DNA from: Oscillospiraceae bacterium
GTDB taxonomy: Bacteria; Bacillota; Clostridia; Oscillospirales; Ruminococcaceae
Length of the DNA stretch: 40,100 nt
Assembly (NCBI GenBank): GCA_017847875.1
Contig: JAGASN010000025.1
Location: 1-40,100 of the forward strand
Direction: 5' to 3'
The notes under the pieces are model-generated. The model did no database searches. It was not told the origin of the DNA and saw only the letters and a list, made by a program, of their open reading frames with translations. Below are positions 1-7,828 of this stretch, one piece after another. How positions within the stretch are numbered: position 1 is the first letter of the stretch; every line of letters begins with the position of its first letter. The position numbers and the translations under genes are program-made.

Positions 1-513
1 GATGTGGTCAAGCGTGGCGTGGAATCCATGTGGAATATCAGCAATGACCGAGTGATGATGGCGCTTGCCATGACGATGACAGACAAGCCGATGGCGGTCA
101 ATATGAGCTTTCAGCGTGAATATGCCGAACGCTATGAGTGGATGAAGCAGCAGTTCATTGATATTGCCTTTACCTATCTGACTTCCGTGCTGTTCTATGA
201 GGACTATGATACCATGACTCCCGAGCAGCGTCTTTTGATGCAGCAGGGCATGGAAGCCTTTGGCGGCATTGCACCGACCTACCGTATCGCTCTGCTTGAC
301 AAACCGACAATTGTATGGGATTTCCACTCCCTTATGCTTGGGGTTCAGATGATGTTCAGCTTCATGCTGACCGACACAGAAAAGCCTATCCGTATCTGCA
401 AGCACTGTTTGCAGACCTTTGTGGCAAGCAGACCGAGTGCGATCTTCTGCAGCCCGCAGTGTAAAAATAAGTATAATGTTTATAAAAGCAGAACGAAGGA
501 AAAGAAGGAATGA
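1..513 (+). CDS. zinc-ribbon protein, 3' part only
   Basis: The frame is open to the left edge of the window, so the true start lies upstream and at least 170 codons are visible. The visible part is Met- and aromatic-rich without a recognisable enzyme core. It ends in a treble-clef or zinc-ribbon-like motif with Cys pairs spaced CKHC and CSPQC, about 15 residues apart, followed by a basic tail (KSRTKEKKE). Proteins with this kind of C-terminal CxxC...CxxxC knuckle (DUF6076-like) are common cargo of clostridial mobile elements, but I do not recognise this one with certainty. The next gene starts 20 bases downstream on the same strand, so the two are probably co-transcribed. No function is assigned. 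Confidence 0.7.
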   Translation, partial: DVVKRGVESMWNISNDRVMMALAMTMTDKPMAVNMSFQREYAERYEWMKQQFIDIAFTYLTSVLFYEDYDTMTPEQRLLMQQGMEAFGGIAPTYRIALLDKPTIVWDFHSLMLGVQMMFSFMLTDTEKPIRICKHCLQTFVASRPSAIFCSPQCKNKYNVYKSRTKEKKE

Positions 514-532
514 TGGGAAAGGAAACGATTTT

Positions 533-1990
533 ATGATAGACAGATGGATTGCAGAAGCAACGGAATGTGATTTCAAGGTTGCTTTGGAAGTAAAGAAGCC
601 GAAAAGCTGGCTCAAAAGTGTCAGCGCCTTTGCCAATGGTATCGGCGGCACACTCTTTTTCGGCATTGATAACGACAGAAACGTAATCGGCTTGGCTGAC
701 GCACAGACCGATGCGGAGACGATCAGCCGCTTGATTAAGGAGCGTATCACGCCGTACCCGAACTTTATCCTTGCTCCCGAACGGGAGAACGGCAAGGATA
801 TTCTTGTGCTGTCCGTTTCGGCAGGACGCTCCACGCCTTATTACTACAAAGCAGACGGCATTTCGGAAGCGTATATCCGTATCGGCAACGAAAGCGTGAT
901 TGCTCCGTCGTATGTATTGAATCAGCTTCTTCTCAAAGGCATGAACCGCACCTATGATGCGCTGGACTCCGAGTATGATTTCAAGGACTACGCCTTTTCC
1001 AAGCTTCGTGAACGCTACAAGGCTTGGACGGGCAACAGCATGGAGGAAAAGCTGTTTGATTCCTTTGAAATGCGGGATGACCACGGCAAGCTGACCAATG
1101 CAGGCGCATTGCTTGCAGACGATGCTCCCATCAAGCACTCCCGTATGTTCTGTACCCGTTGGAACGGTCTTGACAAAAGCGGCGGTATGGTGGATGCCCT
1201 CGACAGCGCAGAGTATTCCGGCAGCTTGATTATTCTGCTCAATGAGGGCGTAAGCTTCGTAAAGCGGAATATGAAAACACGTTGGAAGAAAACTGCCAAC
1301 TCCCGTATTGAAATGCCCGATTACTGTGAGCGAAGCGTTTTTGAAGCCCTTGTTAATGCACTGATCCATCGTGACTATCTGATTTTAGGCAGCGAAGTCC
1401 ATATCGACATTTACGATGACCGTCTTACCATTACTTCTCCCGGTGGTATGGCAGACGGCACACGGATACAGGAAAGAGATATATCCAACATTTCTTCCAC
1501 TCGCCGTAATCCCGTCCTTGCTGACATTTTCGGCAGATTGGGCTATATGGAGCGTCAAGGCAGCGGATTTAAGAAGATCACGGAATCCTACCGTGCTGCC
1601 CACAATTATCGTGACGAACTGGAGCCGAAGTTCTATTCCGATGCAAGCTCGTTCCAAGTTACTCTGTATAACTTGAATTATGGAACAGTAGTAAACGCAA
1701 CTAAGGCTGCGATTGAGGATGAAAATGTTGCGATTGCCCCCGATCATCTTGCGATTGAGGTTGCGATTGATAAACTGAACGCAAGCCAAGCTACGATTGC
1801 AAAGGCAAAAGCGGTATTTGCAAATATGGGTGTTGACGGCATCTTTGGTCGTTCCGACATAGCTGCCATCACAAACGATTCTGTTACTGCCGCCGGTAAT
1901 CTCATTACCAAACTAAAAAATGCAGATTTGATTGAGCCTGTCAGCGGTTTCGGAAAAGGTAAGTATAAGTTCGTATCACCTAAAGTATAA
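533..1990 (+). CDS. AlbA_2/Schlafen-type ATP-binding protein with C-terminal winged helix
   Basis: This 485-residue protein has the divergent AAA_4/AlbA_2 layout. An N-terminal nucleic-acid-binding AlbA_2 domain (residues about 10-130) carries the family signature FANGIGGTLFFGID. A middle ATPase-like HATPase_c_4 region carries EALVNALIHRDY and ERQGSGFKKI, and a C-terminal winged-helix segment (about 405-485) follows. The start at 533 is chosen because AAAGGAAA lies just upstream and the conserved domain begins soon after it; an earlier in-frame codon would overlap the preceding gene. Family members are predicted DNA-binding regulators or ATPases, some in phage defence or mobile-element control; the role here is unknown. 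Between the ATPase part and the winged helix sits a linker of repeated VAI-type units (about residues 390-425) encoded by four GCGATTG repeats. It converges on the DUF6809 gene. Confidence 0.85.
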   Translation: MIDRWIAEATECDFKVALEVKKPKSWLKSVSAFANGIGGTLFFGIDNDRNVIGLADAQTDAETISRLIKERITPYPNFILAPERENGKDILVLSVSAGRSTPYYYKADGISEAYIRIGNESVIAPSYVLNQLLLKGMNRTYDALDSEYDFKDYAFSKLRERYKAWTGNSMEEKLFDSFEMRDDHGKLTNAGALLADDAPIKHSRMFCTRWNGLDKSGGMVDALDSAEYSGSLIILLNEGVSFVKRNMKTRWKKTANSRIEMPDYCERSVFEALVNALIHRDYLILGSEVHIDIYDDRLTITSPGGMADGTRIQERDISNISSTRRNPVLADIFGRLGYMERQGSGFKKITESYRAAHNYRDELEPKFYSDASSFQVTLYNLNYGTVVNATKAAIEDENVAIAPDHLAIEVAIDKLNASQATIAKAKAVFANMGVDGIFGRSDIAAITNDSVTAAGNLITKLKNADLIEPVSGFGKGKYKFVSPKV

Positions 1991-1994
1991 AGAT

Positions 1995-2032
1995 AATGCC
2001 CGTTATCAGCCATACAGCCGATAACGGGCATT
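1995..2032. terminator. inverted repeat between convergent genes
   Basis: A perfect 13-bp stem (AATGCCCGTTATC at 1995-2007 and its complement at 2020-2032) with a 12-base loop begins four bases after the ATP-binding protein's stop. Neither flank has a strong T run, so it may be a bidirectional terminator of modest strength for the two convergent transcripts. Confidence 0.55.
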
Positions 2033-2099
2033 CGATTAAGCATATACAAGGTCGGTCAAGATGGTTTCCACACGCTCGTTGCTTCCATCATATTCAATG

Positions 2100-2363
2100 T
2101 TACGGTTCTGCCATCACTTCAAATGCGATTCTGGCACCCAACTTAAAGCTGTTTTGAAATATCAGACAATCCGTCATTGTTTGATATTCCCGGATACAGT
2201 CCGTGTATTTCTCAAACAACGCTTTCTGTTCATCCGACATGGTGACACGGAGTTTTTCTTCATTCCTGCAGATCAGCTCCTGCAACTTCTTGTATTCCTT
2301 GGAAGACGTGTCGTACTCAGTCGGCTCGATATTGCCGTACCACAATTCTTCCAAAATCTTCAT
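2100..2363 (-). CDS. DUF6809 family protein
   Basis: This 87-residue protein reads like the DUF6809 family. It opens MKILEELWYGNI, has the central helix KLQELICRNEEKL, and ends in the SFKLGARIAFEVM helix. The family is small, helical and of unknown function, and is found almost only on clostridial mobile elements, usually next to TnpV as here. Its ATG overlaps the TnpV stop codon (ATGA), so the two are translationally coupled. No membrane segment, signal peptide or catalytic motif is visible. The family call is from memory of the pattern, not a search. Confidence 0.8.
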   Translation of the reverse strand: MKILEELWYGNIEPTEYDTSSKEYKKLQELICRNEEKLRVTMSDEQKALFEKYTDCIREYQTMTDCLIFQNSFKLGARIAFEVMAEP

Positions 2364-2743
2364 CCGACACTCTCCTCATAGACCAGTTCGTGAAGAACGA
2401 TTTCCTCCGCACGGTTGTGGATATTGTTCATGCGTCGTACCCATTCTATTTGGTCGGTCGCTTTGAGCGCTTCGGTCACGCCCTCCTGCTTTGCCATAGC
2501 GGAAACGATGGTTTCCATACGCTCATTGCAGGCTTGGTCGATCTCGGACAGATGCTTGAACAGCGTACCCTCCATCACATAATTGGTGTAGAGGATTTTT
2601 CGGTGTTCTTTCAGATAACAGCGGCGCATACGCCCGTATTTGCCGATCTGATAATCGCCGTCATCCGGCAAAACAAGGTTGGGGATGAAATAATCGCCCA
2701 CTTGACGGTATGTACCGCCCATTTCCTCAAATAGAGATTTCAT
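2360..2743 (-). CDS. tnpV: TnpV-like transposon-encoded protein
   Basis: The 127-residue product matches the TnpV family: it starts MKSLFEEMGGTYRQVGDY, has LKEHRKILY in the middle, and EGVTEALKATDQIEWVRRMN near the end. TnpV was named on the chloramphenicol-resistance transposon Tn4451, where it is an accessory gene of unknown role beside the TnpX large resolvase. The ATG at 2743 is chosen over an in-frame TTG at 2749 because GAAAGGAGCT is then spaced correctly. It is the first gene of a two-gene minus-strand unit with DUF6809. Its presence is the main reason to read the first 2.9 kb as a serine-recombinase element. Confidence 0.87.
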   Translation of the reverse strand: MKSLFEEMGGTYRQVGDYFIPNLVLPDDGDYQIGKYGRMRRCYLKEHRKILYTNYVMEGTLFKHLSEIDQACNERMETIVSAMAKQEGVTEALKATDQIEWVRRMNNIHNRAEEIVLHELVYEESVG

Positions 2744-2879
2744 AAACAACAGCTCCTTTCTGTGTTGAATTTGTAGCGGTTATAAGGCTTTTTCTACTCC
2801 TTTCCTATAACTGCTTTTCAATTCACCACAAATGAGCCGCAGTCATATGTATTCGGGTGGAGAAACCACCCTTTACATA

Positions 2880-3158
2880 TTACCTCTCAGGAGAATATTT
2901 TCTTATTTTTTTCAGGAAAAACCAAGTTTTAAAAAGCGAAAAACACCCCTGCAGTCCTGTTATCATTGCCAGTCTGTTGTGAATATGGCAATCCAACCAT
3001 GAACTTATAGGCAAAGAGTTTTTCTGTATTTTACCTTCTGCAAACCTGTACGCTACAAGAATATCATGGTTCCTTTTTATTGCATACCGTTGCAAATTTC
3101 TTACAATTTTACCTGTGCTTCCAGCTCCATATAAAGTGTTTATCTGCAGTATTTTCAT
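2880..3158 (-). pseudogene. glycosyltransferase truncated by the mobile element
   Basis: Only 92 codons remain of a GT4-type glycosyltransferase. The N-terminus (MKILQINTLYGAGSTGKIVRNL) is the usual first Rossmann strand and GSTGK loop of this family, and it aligns throughout with the intact paralogue at 6670-7821. The match stops at KYSP: the intact protein continues with D and the WLHNLHGYYIN segment, while this one reads E-R-stop into mobile-element sequence. The donor-binding C-terminal domain with its E-x7-E motif is missing, so the product should be inactive. Its ATG overlaps the stop of the preceding membrane protein (ATGA), showing that it was the next gene of the glycan operon before the insertion. 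Confidence 0.88.
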
Positions 3159-4354
3159 GTTTTCCCCTTCATCACAAAATTTTCTCTGTTAATAATGCCT
3201 TGATAAAAACAGAATATACATAACATCCACGGCATTCCACTCAGAATCGGCTCAACAAAAAAAACTATGTTTATACAAATAAAAACACACAAAAGCATCG
3301 TTTTAAATTTTATAGACCACACATTTCTTTTTAATCCTCTGGCTAATTGAACAGCAGAACAAACAACAAATAAAGCCAAAAAGCCCCAGCCTATAATACC
3401 CGCCTCATTATAAGTGTCCAAATATATATCATGAGCATAATATTTTATGCTTTCGCGTATTTTTCCTCCTCCAAACAGATACTGAGGAGCCATCTTTAAA
3501 TATTCGAATTTTACACCTATTCGGGTTGCATCCATAAAATAGCCTTCTCCAAGTTTGTTGAAACGTATAAGCAAATTTGAATTTAATATGGATGTACGCG
3601 TTCCGAAAATATCATTTGTGTAAACCAATACTATCAGACAGACAATAGCTACTATTAAAAATACATTTTTCCAATTTATCCCTTTTTTGTTTTTCCTGGT
3701 ATATAAAAAAGCTACAACAATAGTCACAAACAACACTATAAGAAGGGTTCTTCCTGCAAGCACCATGTTATAAGCCATAATAAGAGCAAGTCCCACTATT
3801 GCAACTATGCGCATTTTCTGCGATCCGGCCGTAAAAATCAGCGAAGTGAAAATCCCCATCGCAATTACTGCCATCATTGCCTGTCCTGTTGCGCTCATTG
3901 CTTCTTTTGTCCAAATATCAACAGTATTTCTACTAGTGCTTCCTATGTTGATTGTCATATTCAATACATAATGAAGAAATGGTCCCATTCCAACGAATAC
4001 AATAGGTATAGCAAGTGCTACTTCTCTTTTTTTTCTTTCCTCTTGCATTAAATTTCTGTTATCCATAAAGTTCATACCTATCAAATAACACATAAAATAA
4101 GCAAATTGTCTCAAGATCTGCATAAAATTCATTCGTGCTTCCGGATAAAAAAACAAATAGCTAAAAGAGAACAGAATGAGGATTGCCGCTGATAAATCCA
4201 CTATGAATTTTCTGTAGTTGTAAAGAACTGTGATAAAGAAAGCTGCATATATGAAATAAAAACTTTTTTGAAGAAAATTCATTCCCGCAAAAAACATCAA
4301 ACCCAGTATTATTAACTGAACCAGACTCAAATAATTATTTTTTGTAACATACAT
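3155..4354 (-). CDS. O-antigen polymerase/ligase-like membrane protein
   Basis: A 399-residue, very hydrophobic protein with about 10-11 predicted membrane segments. A long external loop around residues 255-310 contains HDIYLDTYNEAGIIGWG, which resembles the H-x7-G region of the Wzy/WaaL (O-antigen ligase) superfamily. Such proteins polymerise or transfer lipid-linked oligosaccharide repeat units on the outer face of the membrane. In a Gram-positive glycan cluster with an initiating PglC-like enzyme, a Wzy-type polymerase of a capsule or wall polysaccharide is most likely; a ligase attaching glycan to protein or wall cannot be excluded. The SD is GAGGAGA six bases before the ATG. It is strongly AT-rich, like the neighbouring transferases. 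Confidence 0.8.
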   Translation of the reverse strand: MYVTKNNYLSLVQLIILGLMFFAGMNFLQKSFYFIYAAFFITVLYNYRKFIVDLSAAILILFSFSYLFFYPEARMNFMQILRQFAYFMCYLIGMNFMDNRNLMQEERKKREVALAIPIVFVGMGPFLHYVLNMTINIGSTSRNTVDIWTKEAMSATGQAMMAVIAMGIFTSLIFTAGSQKMRIVAIVGLALIMAYNMVLAGRTLLIVLFVTIVVAFLYTRKNKKGINWKNVFLIVAIVCLIVLVYTNDIFGTRTSILNSNLLIRFNKLGEGYFMDATRIGVKFEYLKMAPQYLFGGGKIRESIKYYAHDIYLDTYNEAGIIGWGFLALFVVCSAVQLARGLKRNVWSIKFKTMLLCVFICINIVFFVEPILSGMPWMLCIFCFYQGIINRENFVMKGKT

Positions 4355-4395
4355 TTCGTCTCCTCTTGTTTGCTTGCAAAATCAAAGCTTAAATT

Positions 4396-5574
4396 TCATT
4401 CTTCACACAAAAAGTTTACGATTCTCTGACCGATTTTTTTTGAATTTTTATTTTTGAGCATGTATTCCCGACCGTTTTCAGCCTTTTCTTTCAAAACACT
4501 ATAATCCGAATCCGCTATCAATTGGATTTCTTCGGCAATACCCTTAGGAGTTGTCTCTTTAAGATAATTCAAATATTTATCATATCCATCCGGTATAGCT
4601 TCAAGTTTATACATTATAACCGGTTTCCCAGTCATCATATATTCCGCCGTTTTCGATGGAAAAGAATATTTTGTGTAAGTCCCTGCCGGTTGTCTAGGAT
4701 TAATCAAAAAAGAGCATTTATCCTGCAATTTTTTTATTTTTTCTTGAGTTACATAGCCGAAATACTGAATATTTGGATAATTTGATGCAAGCTTTGTAAT
4801 ATCATCATGTGCATCCCCATCTCCGCATATCCATAACTGCAGATTTTCTTTTCCTTTAAACGCCTCGGCAAGTTCGCATATTCCGAAAGCCCTGCAAACT
4901 TCTCCTGTATATAAAAATGTCCCTCCCACTCTTTCTTTTGTCTCTGCCTGCTGCTGAGTTTCATCACACAGACATTCCACAACCAAACTTGGACGATCTC
5001 CAACTTCCAAAGGACCCAACAGATTCTCTGTAAGCAATATAAAACGATTGAATGACTTCGCAATTTTAACTGCCTTGTTACCGCGTCTTTTTGCAGCTTT
5101 TGTCATATATTGTTCCATGTCGTCTCTTCCCGGAACCGCATCCGTATGAAGAAGGCAAATATTGACTTCAGGATGTCTTTTTTTAATTCTTTGTACTGTT
5201 TTCAGAAAAGGTTCATATAAACTATAAATCATAATCCAAGTTGTTTTCTCATTCAAAATCCTTCTTTCGATTTCAAAATAGAGCTTGTATTCCTGAATTA
5301 TATGTTTAAACCATGGTAAATTCACATAACCTATTTGTTTGTTTTCTTTTCCCCAGATATACTCTCTTGAAATAAATTTTTTATTATTAATCGGAAAACT
5401 TCCTATTGGTGGAACATTGACAACAGATAAATTCACATTTTCCTGACTTTCCATTCCTCTAATAAGGTTCGATTGAAACTTGTGAGGTGCCATACTTATT
5501 TTTCTTTTTATAGTTCCGAATTCTTCCTGCAATGATTTTTCACAAAACAGTAAACCAAGATATATTATATCCAT
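4396..5574 (-). CDS. glycosyltransferase, GT4-like
   Basis: This 392-residue cytoplasmic protein has a two-domain GT-B layout. The N-terminal half is divergent. The C-terminal half reads FLYTGEV, LWICGDGD, IQYFGYV, then YSFPSKTAEYMMTGKPVI, the donor-sugar binding region of GT4 enzymes. It should add one sugar to a lipid-linked oligosaccharide; neither donor nor acceptor can be read from sequence. Two starts are possible: GTG at 5580 or ATG at 5574. The ATG is preferred because GAGG then sits five bases upstream. It follows the next transferase with essentially no gap, consistent with one polycistronic message. Confidence 0.82.
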   Translation of the reverse strand: MDIIYLGLLFCEKSLQEEFGTIKRKISMAPHKFQSNLIRGMESQENVNLSVVNVPPIGSFPINNKKFISREYIWGKENKQIGYVNLPWFKHIIQEYKLYFEIERRILNEKTTWIMIYSLYEPFLKTVQRIKKRHPEVNICLLHTDAVPGRDDMEQYMTKAAKRRGNKAVKIAKSFNRFILLTENLLGPLEVGDRPSLVVECLCDETQQQAETKERVGGTFLYTGEVCRAFGICELAEAFKGKENLQLWICGDGDAHDDITKLASNYPNIQYFGYVTQEKIKKLQDKCSFLINPRQPAGTYTKYSFPSKTAEYMMTGKPVIMYKLEAIPDGYDKYLNYLKETTPKGIAEEIQLIADSDYSVLKEKAENGREYMLKNKNSKKIGQRIVNFLCEE

Positions 5575-5581
5575 AGTCACC

Positions 5582-6673
5582 TCAAATTTTACTCAATATA
5601 TTTATATGAGTTCTTGCCATATTTTGAATCGTATATTTTTTTGCTGTTTCAAGCGATTCTTCTGACATTCTTTTAAAATTATTATCCATCAGCATATTAA
5701 TAGTGTTGCTCAAATCAACTTCATTCTCCGAAGGAACTATATAGCCATTCAGACCATTTTTTATCATTTCCAGTCCGGAAACACATTTATCTGTTGCTAT
5801 AACAGGTGTCCCCACAGCCATCGCTTCGTTTACAACAAGTCCCCAAATATCTTCACGTGTTGGTAACACAAACACATCTGCCACTTTATAATATTGACGA
5901 AGTTCTTCCGGTTTTTTAAAAGATAAAAAATGCACATTTGAAAGGTTGTGACTACACACAAAGCTTTCCATATCCGATGTTGGATTTCCTCCAATGATAT
6001 AAACTCCAATTGATTTATCAAGATTTCTTACTGCTTTAAGCAGAACATCAAAACCCTTTCTGTAAACAAACTGCCCTACAGATAAAATCATTCTTTCTTC
6101 GTTTATACCCAAACTTATTTTTATCTTGTTTTTATCTTCTGTATCCAATGGGCTATCCAAAACATTTTCTTCCATTACAGAAGTAAACGGATATCTGAAT
6201 ATCAAGTTTTTTTCTGCACCATAGGTCAAATAATATTCATCGTGCGTTTTCGATGTACTGAAATATCCTTTCGCCCCCTTTATAATACTTTTTTTAAAGA
6301 GCTTTTTTAAAAAGTTCTCTTTTTTTACAAAAGCACCATCGCCCTCTATGCAATAATCTATGTTGTTTTTTTTCATATAAAATATTGCATATATCCCTGT
6401 TGGAGTAAAAGAATTACAAACGACAACATGGTCAAATTTATTGCTTTTTAAATATTTTTTTATTGACGGAGCAAAAGATTTGTCTGTTGATATATTTTTT
6501 CCTTTAAGAATAATTCCAGAAAAATTTTTAAATTCATAATTTCCCCAACTTTTGTCACGTTCGTCAGACATACTTCTTTCAAAAAAAACAGTCAATTCGC
6601 AATATTTTCCAAGTTCGTTGAAAAAACTTACTCGGTACGGCGACGGAATATTTGTTAGAAACGCAACTTTCAT
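5582..6673 (-). CDS. glycosyltransferase, GT4 family
   Basis: The 363-residue product begins MKVAFLTNIPSPYRVSFFNEL, a common N-terminus of GT4 enzymes that act on undecaprenyl-linked acceptors. It carries the nucleotide-sugar binding half from about residue 185: ILSVGQFVYRKGFDVLLKA, VYIIGG, and the E-x7-E motif in TREDIWGLVVNEAMAVGTPVIAT. A retaining hexosyl or HexNAc transferase is the expected activity. Its ATG overlaps the stop of the upstream transferase by ATGA. AT-rich, Lys- and Asn-rich composition contrasts with the housekeeping genes further right. Confidence 0.86.
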   Translation of the reverse strand: MKVAFLTNIPSPYRVSFFNELGKYCELTVFFERSMSDERDKSWGNYEFKNFSGIILKGKNISTDKSFAPSIKKYLKSNKFDHVVVCNSFTPTGIYAIFYMKKNNIDYCIEGDGAFVKKENFLKKLFKKSIIKGAKGYFSTSKTHDEYYLTYGAEKNLIFRYPFTSVMEENVLDSPLDTEDKNKIKISLGINEERMILSVGQFVYRKGFDVLLKAVRNLDKSIGVYIIGGNPTSDMESFVCSHNLSNVHFLSFKKPEELRQYYKVADVFVLPTREDIWGLVVNEAMAVGTPVIATDKCVSGLEMIKNGLNGYIVPSENEVDLSNTINMLMDNNFKRMSEESLETAKKYTIQNMARTHINILSKI

Positions 6674-7821
6674 TTTTTTGAAACTCCATTCAACTCTTTT
6701 TTAAAATCCTTTTTAACTTCTGTACGTGCCTTTATTTCATCCAAAAGCGCTTGCTGCGAAACGTCTATCGCCACCCCGTTTCCACACAGATCAATTACTT
6801 CTTCACATGCCGTATTTTTATAAACAATTGCTTCTGTTCCGCACGAAACAGCTTCAAGTGTTGTTAGTCCAAAAGTTTCTTCTTTACTTGGATTGACAAA
6901 AATATCTGCTGCTGTATATATCTCCGCAAGTTCAACCGTATTGTTCGTCCTACTTATTGTTATTATATTTTGGGGGAGTCTTTTTTTCATTTTTGGGGGT
7001 ATTCCTACCAGAACTATTTTATATTTACAATCAAGCATTTTTGAAAGTTCGATAAAATCATCAAGGCCTTTTGCTTTGCTCCAAGCACTTGCTACACCAA
7101 GAACAATTATTTTGTCCTCGAGGCCATAACGTTTTCTAAAATTGCTCGGTGTTGGTTTGTAAACGCTTGTATCTATTGTATTGTGTATTACCTCGACCGG
7201 ATAATCTCTCAAAAAACTTTGTTTAACAAGATCTGCTAACCAATATGACGGAACAATTATAGTCATTTTTTTTACACAGCAAAAAGTCTTTTTCTTTTTT
7301 TCATAATTGGTTTTTGAGTTATCAAAAAAGATACTTTTAGGATATCCGTGTTTCTGGCAACATCTGGTGCATCCTTTTTTCCACTGTTCACATTTTACAA
7401 AGGAAAAATGCGGGCAGTGTCCAGTAAAAGCCCAGCAATCGTGCAAAGTCCATTTTACCTGCATGTCAGGTCTCGACTTTATCCAGTCAAAAAGCATTTT
7501 TACATTAATATAGTATCCATGAAGGTTATGGAGCCATAACATATCAGGATCATATTTTTCCGCCCATGCAAGAAATTCTTTTGTTGCGCGAACACTATTA
7601 AATCCTTCGTTATCAAAAACACGTGAACAAAATCCGGAAAAATAAACATCTGCTTTTTTTCCGATCCTCACTGCTATATCTTTGTATTTTTCAGGAACGC
7701 TTTCCCTGCCATAGGCAATTCTAACATCATGGCCTTGCTTAATATATTTTTCCGCAAGATCAGTGCAAATTCTTCCTGTACTGCGTATTCCGCAAACGGA
7801 ATTAATAAATAAGATTTTCAT
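6670..7821 (-). CDS. glycosyltransferase, GT4 family (intact paralogue of the truncated gene)
   Basis: This 383-residue GT4 transferase starts MKILFINSVCGIRSTGRI and has WLHNLHGYYINVKMLFDW near residue 95-112. A Cys/His-rich stretch, HDCWAFTGHCPHF followed by CEQWKKGCTRCC, may bind a metal. The C-terminal donor domain has SKEETFGLTTLEAVSCG, containing the E-x7-E motif. Enzymes of this subgroup occur in capsule and exopolysaccharide clusters and transfer a single sugar to a lipid-linked chain. The ATG lacks a good Shine-Dalgarno (only a weak GGGTTT upstream), so translation may depend on coupling to the preceding gene, which ends seven bases earlier. It is the reference for diagnosing the truncation at 2880. 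Confidence 0.88.
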   Translation of the reverse strand: MKILFINSVCGIRSTGRICTDLAEKYIKQGHDVRIAYGRESVPEKYKDIAVRIGKKADVYFSGFCSRVFDNEGFNSVRATKEFLAWAEKYDPDMLWLHNLHGYYINVKMLFDWIKSRPDMQVKWTLHDCWAFTGHCPHFSFVKCEQWKKGCTRCCQKHGYPKSIFFDNSKTNYEKKKKTFCCVKKMTIIVPSYWLADLVKQSFLRDYPVEVIHNTIDTSVYKPTPSNFRKRYGLEDKIIVLGVASAWSKAKGLDDFIELSKMLDCKYKIVLVGIPPKMKKRLPQNIITISRTNNTVELAEIYTAADIFVNPSKEETFGLTTLEAVSCGTEAIVYKNTACEEVIDLCGNGVAIDVSQQALLDEIKARTEVKKDFKKELNGVSKK

Positions 7822-7828
7822 TTTTTAA

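Larger units (their letters stand above)
1..2888. mobile_element. right-hand end of an integrated clostridial element
   Basis: The stretch carries accessory genes on both strands (zinc-ribbon protein, AlbA_2 ATP-binding protein, DUF6809, TnpV) and ends inside a glycosyltransferase gene that loses its similarity to its intact paralogue exactly here. TnpV and DUF6809 proteins are typical passengers of clostridial transposons and conjugative elements that use large serine recombinases of the TnpX/TndX type. The recombinase itself is not in view and would lie before position 1. The last 130 bases (2751-2888) hold no gene, only a small hairpin with stem GGGTGG at 2855-2860 and CCACCC at 2866-2871. 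Base usage differs from the AT-rich glycan genes to the right. The exact end is inferred from where the host gene breaks. Confidence 0.7.

Noticed and set aside
1700..1800. GCGATTG repeats as a possible CRISPR or origin iteron
   Set aside because: Units are only seven bases, irregularly spaced and in frame within a coding sequence; no Cas or replication genes are nearby.
2036..2104. Short minus-strand open frame downstream of DUF6809 reading RNIEYDGSNERVETILTDLVYA-stop in two pieces
   Set aside because: It looks protein-like and may be the tail of a lost gene, but it has no start codon before an in-frame stop, so it cannot be called a gene.
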